A DNA stretch of 47,584 bases from Liolophura sinensis. Its lineage: Eukaryota > Mollusca > Polyplacophora > Chitonida > Chitonidae. The position numbers and the translations under genes were made by a program. The stretch lies in the NCBI RefSeq assembly GCF_032854445.1, contig NW_027018279.1, positions 1-47,584 of the forward strand, given 5' to 3'. Below the pieces are notes generated by a model, which saw only the letters and a program-made list of their open reading frames with translations, ran no database searches and had not been told where the DNA came from. This document shows, piece after piece, positions 25,093 to 37,700 of the stretch (positions within the stretch are counted from its first letter, which is position 1; each line of letters starts with the position of its first letter).

Positions 25093-25987
25093 CTGTGCAA
25101 CTGACGATCAGATAACATTTATCTGTAAAGACATGTATGTCTCTGCGCCATTTACTGTACCTATGTCTTTCACTTCAGGCAAACCTTAGTCCTCCCATAC
25201 ATAACCCCACCTGACAAGGCTCCTACTCAGGCTATTTTATTTCCTAGTGAAAGGAAGGCTTTAAGCATACATGTTTGTATATATAATGTTAGTGGAGCGA
25301 GTTTTCAGTAATACACAATTAACATATAACAGACCTATCAAAACCCTCACAGAATCCAAACGAAGTCCACCGTAAGCACTCTGGAAAAAACATATTAGGA
25401 GCTCAAGTACGTCTATATCGCATTTTTTATTTCATTTCTAACATGATGAGATCACAGAGCTGTTACATTTATCTGTCAAAACCGTTAGTTTAATAAGGTA
25501 CATATTTGTCCTGAAAGAAAGAGACAAAGTTATTGATCTCATTAACGTACGTGTACCTGCCGACGAGCATCAGTTACCATTGTCAGCAAGACTAGTCCCG
25601 ATATAGAAGAACCGTAGAGAAAACCATAAAAGAATTGGGGTCGAATTTTCTGATCTTATTGCAGTCAGATTAATTTCACAGATATCGTATTCTACACATT
25701 TGGCCCATTGCCAGAACGCTGCAAATAGGGGTGCGAAACAATGCATGTATTTTTCATTGAGGAATGAAGAAAATGGTTTTAAAAAAGGACAAACATAAGT
25801 TCTCTTAAATATGCATACCTGTAGTTTCCGTTTTGAAAGGCTAAACAGTCTAACAAAGGGCCATTTGATTTAAGAACATGCCTATTAAAATATTACATGT
25901 AATTAACATAAATACGATATGATGGCGTTTAGTTAAACTAAGGTGAATATACCAGAGTTTGGAAGCGATTTATTCTAAAAATAATTC
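25093..25987. repeat. Macrosatellite spacer, unit 7 (895 bp, class X)
   Basis: Offsets read A/T/A/T/A (full class X) with the CATACATGTTTG head. Private AATAAGGTACATA (others AATAAGTTACATA). It keeps GAACGCTGCAAATAG and the class Y-like ACCTGCCGACG, so it is a separate class X lineage from units 5/9. No gene seen. Confidence 0.88.
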
Positions 25988-26580
25988 TTACAATGTTCAT
26001 CTGGTAACTGAACATGCTATTATAATGATTACATTGCTCATCTTGTAACTGAGCACGCTATTATACTGATTACAATGTTCATCTTGTAACTGGGCATACT
26101 AGTGTAATAATTAAAATATTAATTTTGTAACTGAACATGCTATTATAAAGATTACAATGTTCACCTTGTAACTGAACATGCTTTTATAATGATTACAATG
26201 TTCATCTTGTAATTGAACGTGCTAATATAATGAATACAATGTTTACTTTGTAACTGATGATGTTATTATAATGATTACAATATTCATCTTGTAAGTGAAT
26301 ATGCTAATGTAATGATTACAATGTTTATCTTGCAACTGAGCATGCTTGTATACTGATTACAATGTTCACCTTGCAACTGATGATGTTTTTATAATGATTA
26401 CAATGTTCATCTTGTAACTGAACATGCTATTATGTCGATTACAATCTTCATCTTGCAACTGAGCATGTTTTTAAAATGATTACTATGTTTACCTTGTAAC
26501 TGAACATGCTATTACAATGATTACAATGCTCATTTTGTAACTGAACATGCTATTATGTCGATTACAATCTTCATCTTGTA
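25988..26580. repeat. 41-bp minisatellite array, unit 7 (about 14.5 monomers, shortest)
   Basis: Shortest array. It starts with the standard first monomers including the TTAAAATATTAATTTTG form, then joins in phase at about 26130-26150 to a CTATTATAAAGATTAC monomer typical of array interiors, and ends with the usual class X terminal monomers (ACAATGCTCATTTTG). This is consistent with an internal deletion by unequal exchange. No CCTAGG. Confidence 0.97.
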
Positions 26581-26597
26581 TGTCGCTGTGCAACTGA

Positions 26598-26959
26598 GTG
26601 AGTGAGTGCTTGGGGTTTAACGTCGTATCTAAACAATTTTTCAGTCATATGACGACGAAGGAATCATTAGGGTGCATGCACGTGTAATGTGCCTCCTTGT
26701 TGCAGGACGGATTTTCACCGCTCTTTTATTTAGTGCTGCATCACTGAGACGACTTACCGAAGGCAAGTAAGCGGCCCCGACCGAGCCATTATGCTGAAAC
26801 GGGTCAACCAGTCGTTGCACTATCCCCTTCATGCTGAACGCCAAACGAGGAAGTTACAACTTCCTCTTTTAAAGTCTTAGGTGTGACTCGACCAAGGATT
26901 GATCCTGGATCTACCGGTCCCGAAGCGGACGCTCTACCAACTGTGCTATCCGGGCCGGT
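26598..26959 (-). mobile_element. tRNA-derived SINE, copy G (type 1, 362 bp)
   Basis: Full-length minus-strand SINE. A box 26937-26948, degenerate B box 26896-26905, target-site duplications at 26586-26597 and 26960-26971. The linker to the left array is 17 bp instead of 21 (one GTAT unit fewer), as in copy J. Private AGCGGCCCCGACCG (others AGCCGCCCCGCCCG). Confidence 0.92.
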
Positions 26960-27854
26960 CTGTGCAACTGACGATCAGATAACATTTATCTGTAAAGACA
27001 TGTATGTCTCTGCGCCATTTACTGTACCTATGTCTTTCACTTCAGGCAAACCTTAGTCCTCCCATACATAACCCCACCTGACAAGGCTCCTACTCAGGCT
27101 ATTTTATTTCCTAGTGAAAGGAAGGCTTTAAGCAAACATGTCTGTACATATAATATTAGTGGAGCGAGTTTTCAGTAATCCACAATTAACATATAACAGA
27201 CCTATCAAAACCCTCACAGAATCCAAACGAAGTCCACCGTAAGCACTCTGGAAAAAACATATTAGGAGCTCAAGTACGTCTATATCGCATTTGTTATTTC
27301 ATTTCTAACATGATGAGATCACAGAGCTGTTACATTTATCTGTCAAAACCGTTAGTTTAATAAGTTACATATTTGTCCTGAAAGAAAGAGACAAAGATAT
27401 TGATCTCATTAACGTACGTGTACCTGCCGACGAGCATCAGTTACCATTGTCAGCAAGACTAGTCCCGATATAGAAGAACCGCAGAGAAAACCATCAAAGA
27501 ATTGTGGTCGAATTTTCTGATCTTATTGCAGTCAGATTAATTTCACAGATATCGTATTCTACACATTTGGCCCATTACCAGTACGCTGCAAATAGGGGTG
27601 CGAAACAATGCATGTATTTTTCATTGAGGAATGAAGAAAATGGTTTTAAAAAAGGACAAACTTAAGTTCTCTTAAATATGCATACCTGTAGTTTCCGTTT
27701 TGAAAGGCTAAACAGTCTAACAAAGGGCCATTTGACTTAAGAACATGCCTATTACAATATTACATGTAATTAACATAAATACGATATGATGGCGTTTAGT
27801 TAAACTAAGGTGAATAAACCAGAGTTTGGAAGCGATTTATTCTAAAAATAATTC
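26960..27854. repeat. Macrosatellite spacer, unit 8 (895 bp, class Y)
   Basis: Class Y at all five diagnostic sites, with GAACCGCAGAG shared with units 2 and 12. Private: AAAGATATTGATC, AATTGTGGTCG, CATTACCAGTACG and GAATAAACCAG. No gene seen. Confidence 0.88.
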
Positions 27855-30800
27855 TTACAATGTTCATCTGGTAACTGAACATGCTATTATAATGATTACA
27901 TTGCTCATCTTGTAACTGAGCACGCTATTATACTGATTACAATGTTCATCTTGTAACTGGGCATACTAGTGTAATAATTAAAATATTAATTTTGTAACTG
28001 AGCATGCTATTATACTGATTACAATGTTCATCTTGTAACTGAACATGCTATTATAATGATTACAATGTTCATGTTGTAACTGAGCATGCTATTATACGAA
28101 TTACAATTTTCATCTTGTAATTGAGCATGCTATTATAATGATTACATTGCTCATCTTGTATTTGAGCATGCTATTTTAACTATTACAATGTTCATCTTGT
28201 AACTGGGCATGTTTTTATAATGATTACAATGTTCACCTTGTAACTGAGCACGCTATTGTAATGATTTCAATGTTCTCCTTGTAACTGAGCACATTATTAT
28301 AATGATTGCAATGTTCACTTTGTAACTGAATATGCTATTGCAATGATTACAATGTCCATTTTGCAACTGAGCATGCTTGTATACTGATTACAATGTTCAC
28401 CTAGGAACTGATGATGTTTTTATAATGATAACAACGTTCATCTTGTAACTGAACATGCAATTATAAGGATTACAATGTTCACTTTGAAACTGAACATGCT
28501 ATTACAATGATTACAATGTTCATCTTGTAACTGAACATGCTATTATGTCGATTACAATCTTTATCTTGCAACTGAGCATGATTTTATAAAGATTACAATG
28601 TTCACCTTGTAATTGAACGTGCTAATATAATGAATACAATGTTTACATTGTAACTGATGATGTTATTATAATGATTACAATATTCATCTTGTAAGTGAAT
28701 ATGCTAATGTAATGATTACAATGTCCATTTTGCAACTGAGCATGCTTGTATACTGATTACCATGTTCACGTTGTAACTGTTTATGTTTTTATAATGATTA
28801 CAATGTTCATCTTGTAACTGAACATGCAATTATAATGATTACAATGTTCACTTTGTAACTGAACATGCTATTATAATGATTGGAATGTTCCTCCTGTAAC
28901 TGAGCATGTTTTTATAAAGATTACAATGTTCACCTTGTAACTGAACATGCTTTTATAATGATCACAATGTTCATCTTGTAATTGAACGTGCTAATATAAT
29001 GAATACAATGTTTACTTTGTAACTGATGATGTTTTTATAATGATTACAATATTCATCTTGTAAGCGAATATGCTAATGTAATGATTACAATGTCCATTTT
29101 GCAACTCAGCATGCTTGTATACTGATTACAATGTTCACCTTGTAACTGTTTATGTTTTTATAATGATTACAATGTTCATCTTATAACTGAACATGCAATT
29201 ATAAGGATTACAATGTTCACTTTGTAACTGAACATGCTATTACAATGATTACATTGTTCACCTTGTAACTGAGCGCATTATTATAATGATTACAATGTTC
29301 ATCTTGTAACTGAATATCCTATTGTAATGATTACAATGTCCATTTTGCAACTGAGGATGCTTGTATACTGATTACAATGTTCACCTTGCAACTGATGATG
29401 TTTTTATAATGATTACAATGTTCACTTTGTAACTGAACATGCAATTATAAGGATTACAATGTTCACTTTGTAACTGAACATGCTATTACAATGATTACAT
29501 TGTTCACCTTGTAACTGAGCACATTATTATAATGATTACAATGTTCATCTTGTAAGTGAATATGCTAATGTAATGATTACAATATCCATTTTGCAACTGA
29601 GCATGCTTGTATACTGATTACAATGTTCACCTTGCAACTGATGATGTTTTTATAATGATTACAATGTTCATCTTATAACTGAACATGCTATTATGTCGAT
29701 TACAATCTTCATCTTGCAACTGAGCATGTTTTTAAAATGATTACTATGTTCACCTTGTAGCTGAACATGCTTTTATAATGATTACAATGTTTATCTTGTA
29801 AGTGAACGAGCTAATATAATGAATACAATGTTTACATTGTAACTGACGATGTTATTATAATAATTACAATATTCATCTTGTAAGTGAATATGCTAATGTA
29901 ATGATTACAATGTCCATTTTGCAACTGAGCATGCTTGTATACTGATTACAATGTTCACCTTGTAACTGTTTATGTTTTTATAATGATTACAATGTTCATC
30001 TTGTAACTGAACATGCAATTATAAGGATTACAATGTTCACTTTGTAACTGAACATGCTATTACAAGGATTACATGATTCACCTTGTAACTGAGCGCATTA
30101 TTATAATGATTACAATGTTCATCTTGTAACTGAATATGCTATTGTAATGATTACAATGTCCATTTTGCAACTGAGCATGCTTGTATACTGATTACAATGT
30201 TCACCTTGCAACTGATGATGTTTTTATAATGATTACAATGTTCACTTTGTAACTGAACATGCAATTATAAGGATTACAATGTTCACTTTGTAACTGAACA
30301 TGCTATTACAATGATTACATTGTTCACCTTGTAACTGAGCACATTATTATAATGATTACAATGTTCATCTTGTAAGTGAATGTGCTAATGTAATGATTAC
30401 AATATCCATTTTGCAACTGAGCATGCTTTTATACTGATTACAATGTTCACCTTGTAACTGATGATGTTTTTATAATGATTAAAATGTTCATCTTGTAACT
30501 ACATATGTTATAATAGTGATTACAATGTTCATCTTGTAACTACATATGCTAATATAATAATTGCAATATTCATTTTGTAACTGAGCATGCTATTATATTG
30601 ATTACAATGGTGATTTTGTAACCGTTGACGCTATTATAATGATTACAATGTTTACTTTGTAACTGAACATGCTATTACAATGATTACAATGTTCATCTTG
30701 TAACTGAACATGCTATTATGTCGATTACAATCTTCATCTTGTAACTGAAAATGATATTATAATGATTACAATGTTTATCTTGCAACTGAGCATGCTATTA

Positions 30801-31235
30801 TAATGATTACAATGTTCACTTCGTAACTGATCATGCTATTTTAACTATTACAATGTTCATCTTGTAACTGGGCATGTTTTTATAATGATTACAATGTTCA
30901 TCTTGTAACTGAGCACGCTATTGTAATGATTACAATGTTTACCTTGTAACTGAGCACATGATTATAATAATTACAAGGTTCATCTTGTAACTGAATATGC
31001 TATTGTAATGATTACAATGTCCATTTTGCAACTGAGCATGCTTGTATACTGATTACAATGTTCACCTTGCAGCTGATGATGTTTTTATAATGATTACAAT
31101 GTTCATCTTGTAACTGAACATGCAATTATAAGGATTACAATGTTCACTTTGTAACTTAACATGCTATTACAATGATTACAATGTTCATTTTGTAACTGAA
31201 CATGCTATTATGTCGATTACAATCTTCATCTTGTA
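27855..31235. repeat. 41-bp minisatellite array, unit 8 (about 82 monomers)
   Basis: Class Y array with CCTAGG at 28400 (offset 1501). Its right part from about 28823 matches unit 4 from about 16665, minus one monomer. The rare TTGGAATGTTCCTCCTG monomer is at 28881. Confidence 0.97.
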
Positions 31236-31256
31236 TGTATGTCGCTGTGCAACTGA

Positions 31257-31622
31257 GTGAGTGAGTGAGTGCTTGGGGTTTAACGTCGTACTCAACAATT
31301 TTTCAGTCATATGACGACGAAGGAATCATTAGGGTGCATGCACGTTTAATGTGCCTCCTTGTTGCAGGACGGATTTTCACCGCTCTTTTATTTAGTGCTG
31401 CATCACTGAGACGACTTACCGAAGGCAAGTAAGCCGCCCCGCCCGAGCCATTATACTGAAACGGGTCAACCAGTCGTTGCACTATCCCCCTTCATGCTGA
31501 ACGCCAAACGAGGAAGTCACAACTTCCTCTTTTAAAGTCTTAGGTGTGACTCGACCAAGGATTGATCCTGGATCTACCGGTCCCGAAGCGGACGCTCTAC
31601 CAACTGTGCTATCCGGGCCGGT
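31257..31622 (-). mobile_element. tRNA-derived SINE, copy H (type 2, 366 bp)
   Basis: Full-length minus-strand SINE. A box 31600-31611, degenerate B box 31559-31568, target-site duplications at 31245-31256 and 31623-31634. Type 2 marks as in copies B and D; 12,117 bp from copy D. Confidence 0.92.
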
Positions 31623-32517
31623 CTGTGCAACTGACGATCAGATAACATTTATCTGTAAAGACATGTATGTCTCTGCGCCATTTACTGTACCTATGTCTTT
31701 CACTTCAGGCAAACCTTAGTCCTCCCATACATAACCCCACCTGACAAGGCTCCTACTCAGGCTATTTTATTTCCTAGTGAAAGGAAGGCTTTAAGCATAC
31801 ATGTTTGTATATATAATGTTAGTGGAGCGAGTTTTCAGTAATACACAATTAACATATAACAGACCTATCAAAACCCTCACAGAATCCAAACGAAGTCCAC
31901 CGTAAGCACTCTGGAAAAAACATATTAGGAGCTCAAGTACGTCTATATCGCATTTTTTATTTCATTTCTAACATGATGAGATCACAGAGCTGTTACATTT
32001 ATCTGTCAAAACCGTTAGTTTAATAAGTTACATATTTGTCCTGAAAGAAAGAGACAAAGTTATTGATCTCATTAACGTACGTGTACCTGTCGACGAGCAT
32101 CAGTTACCATTGTCAGCAAGACTAGTCCCGATATAGAAGAACCGTAGAGAAAACCATAAAAGAATTGGGGTCGAATTTTCTGATTTTATTGCAGTCAGAT
32201 TAATTTCACAGATATCGTATTCTACACATTTGGCCCATTGCCAGAACGCTGAAAATAGGGGTGCGAAACAATGCATGTATTTTTCATTGAGGAATGAAGA
32301 AAATGGTTTTAAAAAAGGACAAACAAAAGTTCTCTTAAATATGCATACCTGTAGTTTCCGTTTTGAAAGGCTAAACAGTCTAACAAAGGGCCATTTGATT
32401 TAAGAACATGCCTATTAAAATATTACATGTAATTAACATAAATACGATATGATGGCGTTCAGTTAAACTAAGGTGAATATACCAGAGTTTGGAAGCGATT
32501 TATTCTAAAAATAATTC
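31623..32517. repeat. Macrosatellite spacer, unit 9 (895 bp, class X)
   Basis: Matches the unit 5 spacer at +12,117 bp, including ACCTGTCGACGAGC, GAACGCTGAAAATAG and GGCGTTCAGTT. Offsets read A/T/A/T/A. No gene seen. Confidence 0.88.
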
Positions 32518-33438
32518 TTACAATGTTCATTTGGTAACTGAACATGCTATTATAATGATTACATTGCTCATCTTGTAACTGAGCACGCTATTATACTGAT
32601 TACAATGTTCATCTTGTAACTGGGCATACTCGTGTAATATATAAAATATTAATTTTGTAACTGAGCATGCTATTATACTGATTACAATGTTCATCTTGTA
32701 ACTGAACATGCTATTATAATAATTACAATGTTCATGTTGTAACTGAGCATGCTATTATACGAATTACAATCTTCATCTTGTAATTGAGCATGCTATTATG
32801 TCAATTACAATCTTCATCTTGCAACTGAGCATGATATTATAATGATTACAATGTTCATCTTGTAATTGAACGTGCTAATATAATGAAAACAATGTTCACC
32901 TTGGAACTGAACATGCTATTATGTCGATTACAGTCTTCATCTTGTAACTGAAAATGATATTTTAATGATTACTATGTTTATCTTGCAACTGAGCATGCTA
33001 TTATAATGATTACAATGTTCACTTCGTAACTGATCATGCTATTTTAACTATTACATTGTTCATCTTGTAACTGGGCATGTTTTTATAATGATTACAATGT
33101 TCATCTTGTAACTGAGCACGCTATTGTAATGATTACAATGTTCACCTTGTAACTGAGCACATGATTATAATGATTACAATGTTCATCTTGTAACTGAATA
33201 TGCTATTGTAATGATTACAATGTCCATTTTGCAACTGAGCATGCTTGTATACTGATTACAATGTTCACCTTGCAACTGATGATGTTTTTATAATGATTAC
33301 AATGTTCATCTTGTAACTGAACATGCAATTATAAGGATTACAATGTTCACTTTGTAACTTAACATGCTATTACAATGATTACAATGCTCATTTTGTAACT
33401 GAACATGCTATTATGTCGATTACAATCTTCATCTTGTA
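32518..33438. repeat. 41-bp minisatellite array, unit 9 (about 22 monomers)
   Basis: Same length (921 bp) and monomer order as the unit 5 array. One substitution noticed: C at 32771 versus T at 20654. The 60-codon ORF at 32527-32709 repeats that of unit 5 and is equally non-genic. Confidence 0.97.
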
Positions 33439-33459
33439 TGTATGTCGCTGTGCAACTGA

Positions 33460-33821
33460 GTGAGTGAGTGCTTGGGGTTTAACGTCGTATCTAAACAATT
33501 TTTCAGTCATATGACGACGAAGGAATCATTAGGGTGCATGCACGTGTAATGTGCCTCCTTGTTGCAGGACGGATTTTCACCGCTCTTTTATTTAGTGCTG
33601 CATCACTGAGACGACTTACCGAAGGCAAGTAAGCCGCCCCGCCCGAGCCATTATGCTGAAACGGGTCAACCAGTCGTTGCACTATACCCTTTATGCTGAA
33701 CGCCAAACGAGGAAGTTACAACTTCCTCTTTTAAAGTCTTAGGTGTGACTCGACCAAGGATTGATCCTGGATCTACCGGTCCCGAAGCGGACGCTCTACC
33801 AACTGTGCTATCCGGGCCGGT
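33460..33821 (-). mobile_element. tRNA-derived SINE, copy I (type 1, 362 bp)
   Basis: Full-length minus-strand SINE. A box 33799-33810, degenerate B box 33758-33767, target-site duplications at 33448-33459 and 33822-33833. Type 1, with CCCTTTATGCTG shared with copy E. Confidence 0.92.
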
Positions 33822-34715
33822 CTGTGCAACTGACGATCAGATAACATTTATCTGTAAAGACATGTATGTCTCTGCGCCATTTACTGTACCTATGTCTTTC
33901 ACTTCAGGCAAACCTTAGTCCTCCCATACATAACCCCACCTGACAAGGCTCCTACTCAGGCTATTTTATTTCCTAGTGAAAGGAAGGCTTTAAGCAAACA
34001 TGTTTGTACATATAATATTAGTGGAGCGAGTTTTCAGTAATCCACAATTAACATATAACAGACCTATCAAAACCCTCACAGAATCCAAACGAAGTCCACC
34101 GTAAGCACTCTGGAAAAAACATATTAGGAGCTCAAGTACGTCTATATCGCATTTGTTATTTCATTTCTAACATGATGAGATCACAGAGCTGTTACATTTA
34201 TCTGTCAAAACCGTTAGTTTAAAAAGTTATTTATTTGTCCTGAAAGAAAGAGACAAAGTTATTGATCTCATTAACGTACGTTACCTGCCGACGAGCATCA
34301 GTTACCATTGTCAGCAAGACTAGTCCCGATATAGAAGAACCGTAGAGAAAACCATCAAAGAATTGGGGTCGAATTTTCTGATCTTATTGCAGTCAGATTA
34401 ATTTCACAGATATCGTATTCTACACATTTGGCCCATTGCCAGTACGCTGCAAATAGGGGTGCGAAACAATGCATGTATTTTTCATTGAGGAATGAAGAAA
34501 ATGGTTTTAAAAAAGGACAAACTTAAGTTCTCTTAAATATGCATACCTGTAGTTTCCGTTTTGAAAGGCTCAACAGTCTAACAAAGGGCCATTTGACTTA
34601 AGAACATGCCTATTACAATATTACATGTAATTAACATAAATACGATATGATGGCGTTTAGTTAAACTAAGGTGAATATACCAGAGTTTGGAAGCGATTTA
34701 TTCTAAAAGTAATTC
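33822..34715. repeat. Macrosatellite spacer, unit 10 (894 bp, class Y)
   Basis: Class Y at all five sites. It shares the one-base deletion (near 34281) and CTAAAAGTAATTC with unit 6, but has the common ACAAAGGGCC and GAACATGCC where unit 6 has private bases. No gene seen. Confidence 0.88.
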
Positions 34716-37700
34716 TTACAATGTTCATCTGGTAACTGAACATGCTATTATAATGATTACATTGCTCATCTTGTAACTGAGCACGCTATTATACTGATTA
34801 CAATGTTCATCTTGTAACTGGGCATACTAGTGTAATAATTAAAATATTAATTTTGTAACTGAGCATGCTATTATACTGATTACAATGTTCATCTTGTAAC
34901 TGAACATGCTATTATAATGATTACAATGTTCATGTTGTAACTGAGCATGCTATTATACGAATTACAATTTTCATCTTGTAATTGAGCATGCTATTATAAT
35001 GATTACATTGCTCATCTTGTATTTGAGCATGCTATTTTAACTATTACAATGTTCATCTTGTAACTGGGCATGTTTTTATAATGATTACAATGTTCACCTT
35101 GTAACTGAGCACGCTATTGTAATGATTTCAATGTTCTCCTTGTAACTGAGCACATTATTATAATGATTGCAATGTTCATCTTGTAACTGAATATGCTATT
35201 GCAATGATTACAATGTCCATTTTGCAACTGAGCATGCTTGTATACTGATTACAATGTTCACCTAGGAACTGATGATGTTTTTATAATGATAACAACGTTC
35301 ATCTTGTAACTGAACATGCAATTATAAGGATTACAATGTTCACTTTGTAACTGAACATGCTATTACAATGATTACAATGTTCATCTTGTAACTGAACATG
35401 CTATTATGTCGATTACAATCTTTATCTTGCAACTGAGCATGATATTATAATGATTACAATGTTCATCTTTTAATTGAACGTGCTAATATATTGAATACAA
35501 TGTTCATTTTGTAACTGATGATGTTATTATAATGATTACAATATTCATCTTGTAACTAAATATGCTTATGTAATGATTACAATGTCCATTTTGCAACTGA
35601 GCATGCTTTTATACTTACAATGTCCACCTTGTAACTGAACATGCTATTATAATGATTAGAATGTTCATCTTGTAACTGAGCATGATTTTATAAAGATTAC
35701 AATGTTCACCTTGTAACTGAACATGCTTTTATAATGATTACAATGTTCATCTTGTAATTGAACGTGCTAATATAATGAATACAATGTTTACTTTGTAACT
35801 GATGATGTTATTATAATGATTACAATATTCATCTTGTAAGTGAATATGGTAATGTAATGATTACAATGTTTATCTTGCAACTGAGCATGCTTGTATACTG
35901 ATTACAATGTTCACCTTGCAACTGATGATGTTTTTATAATGATTACAATGTTCATCTTATAACTGAACATGCTATTATGTCGATTACAATCTTCATCTTG
36001 CAACTGAGCATGTTTTTAAAATGATTACTATGTTCACCTTGTAGCTGAACATGCTTTTATAATGATTACAATGTTTATCTTGTAAGTGAACGAGCTAATA
36101 TAATGAATACAATGTTTACATTGTAACTGATGATGTTATTATAATAATTACAATATTCATCTTGTAAGTGAATATGCTAATGTAATGATTACAATGTCCA
36201 TTTTGCAACTGAGCATGCTTGTATACTGATTACAATGTTCACCTAGGAACTGATGATGTTTTTATAATGATTACAACGTTCATCTTGTAACTGAACATGC
36301 AATTATAAGGATTACAATGTTCACTTTGTAACTGAACATGCTATTACAATGATTACATGGTTCACCTTGTAACTGAGCGCATTATTATAATGATTACAAT
36401 GTTCATCTTGTAACTGAATATGCTATTGTAATGATTACAATGTCCATTTTGCAACTGAGCATGCTTGTATACTGATTACAATGTTCACCTTGCAACTGAT
36501 GATGTTTATATAATGATTACAATATTCATCTTGTAACTAAATATGCTTATGTATTGATTACAGTGTCCATTTTGCAACTGAGCATGCTTTATACTTACAA
36601 TGTCCACCTTGTAACTGAGCATGTTTTTATAAAGATTACAATGTTCACCTTGTAACTGAACATGCTTTTATAATGATTACAATGTTCATCTTGTAATTGA
36701 ACGTGCTAATATAATGAATACAATGTTTACTTTGTAACTGATGATGTTATTATAATGATTACAATATTCATCTTGTAAGTGAATATGCTAATGTAATGAT
36801 TACAATGTCCATTTTGCAACTCAGCATGCTTGTATACTGATTACAATGTTCACCTTGTAACTGTTTATGTTTTTATAATGATTACAATGTTCATCTTATA
36901 ACTGAACATGCAATTATAAGGATTACAATGTTCACTTTGTAACTGAACATGCTTTTACAATGATTACATTGTTCACCTTGTAACTGAGCGCATTATTATA
37001 ATGATTACAATGTTCATCTTGTAAGTGAATATCCTATTGTAATGATTACAATGTCCATTTTGCAACTGAGGATGCTTGTATACTGATTACAATGTTCACC
37101 TTGCAACTGATGATGTTTTTATAATGATTACAATGTTCAATTTGTAACTGAACATGCAATTATAAGGATTACAATGTTCACTTTGTAACTGAACATGCTA
37201 TTACAATGATTACATTGTTCACCTTGTAACTGAGCACATTATTATAATGATTACAATGTTCATCTTCTAAGTGAATATGCTAATGTAATGATTACAATAT
37301 CCATTTTGCAACTGAGCATGCTTTTATACTGATTACAATGTTCACCTTGTAACTGATGATGTTTTTATAATGATTAAAATGTTCATCTTGTAACTACATA
37401 TGCTAAAATAATGATTACAATGTTCATCTTGTAACTACATATGCTAATATAATAATTGCAATATTCATTTTGTAACTGAGCATGCTATTATATTGATTAC
37501 AATGGTGATTTTGTAACCGTTGACGCTATTATAATGATTACAATGTTTACTTTGTAACTGAACATGCTATTACAATGATTACAATGTTCATCTTGTAACT
37601 GAACATGCTATTATGTCGATTACAATCTTCATCTTGTAACTGAAAATGATATTATAATAATTACAATGTTTATCTTGCAACTGAGCATGCTATTATAATG

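Larger units (their letters stand above)
28823..35972 (+). repeat. Segmental duplication, copy 2 (12,117-bp offset)
   Basis: Right part of unit 8, all of unit 9 and the left part of unit 10. Scattered differences from copy 1 include C at 32771 and ACAAGGATTACATGATTC near 30063, where copy 1 has ACAACGATTACATGATTC, so it is older than the 42-kb repeat. Confidence 0.85.
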
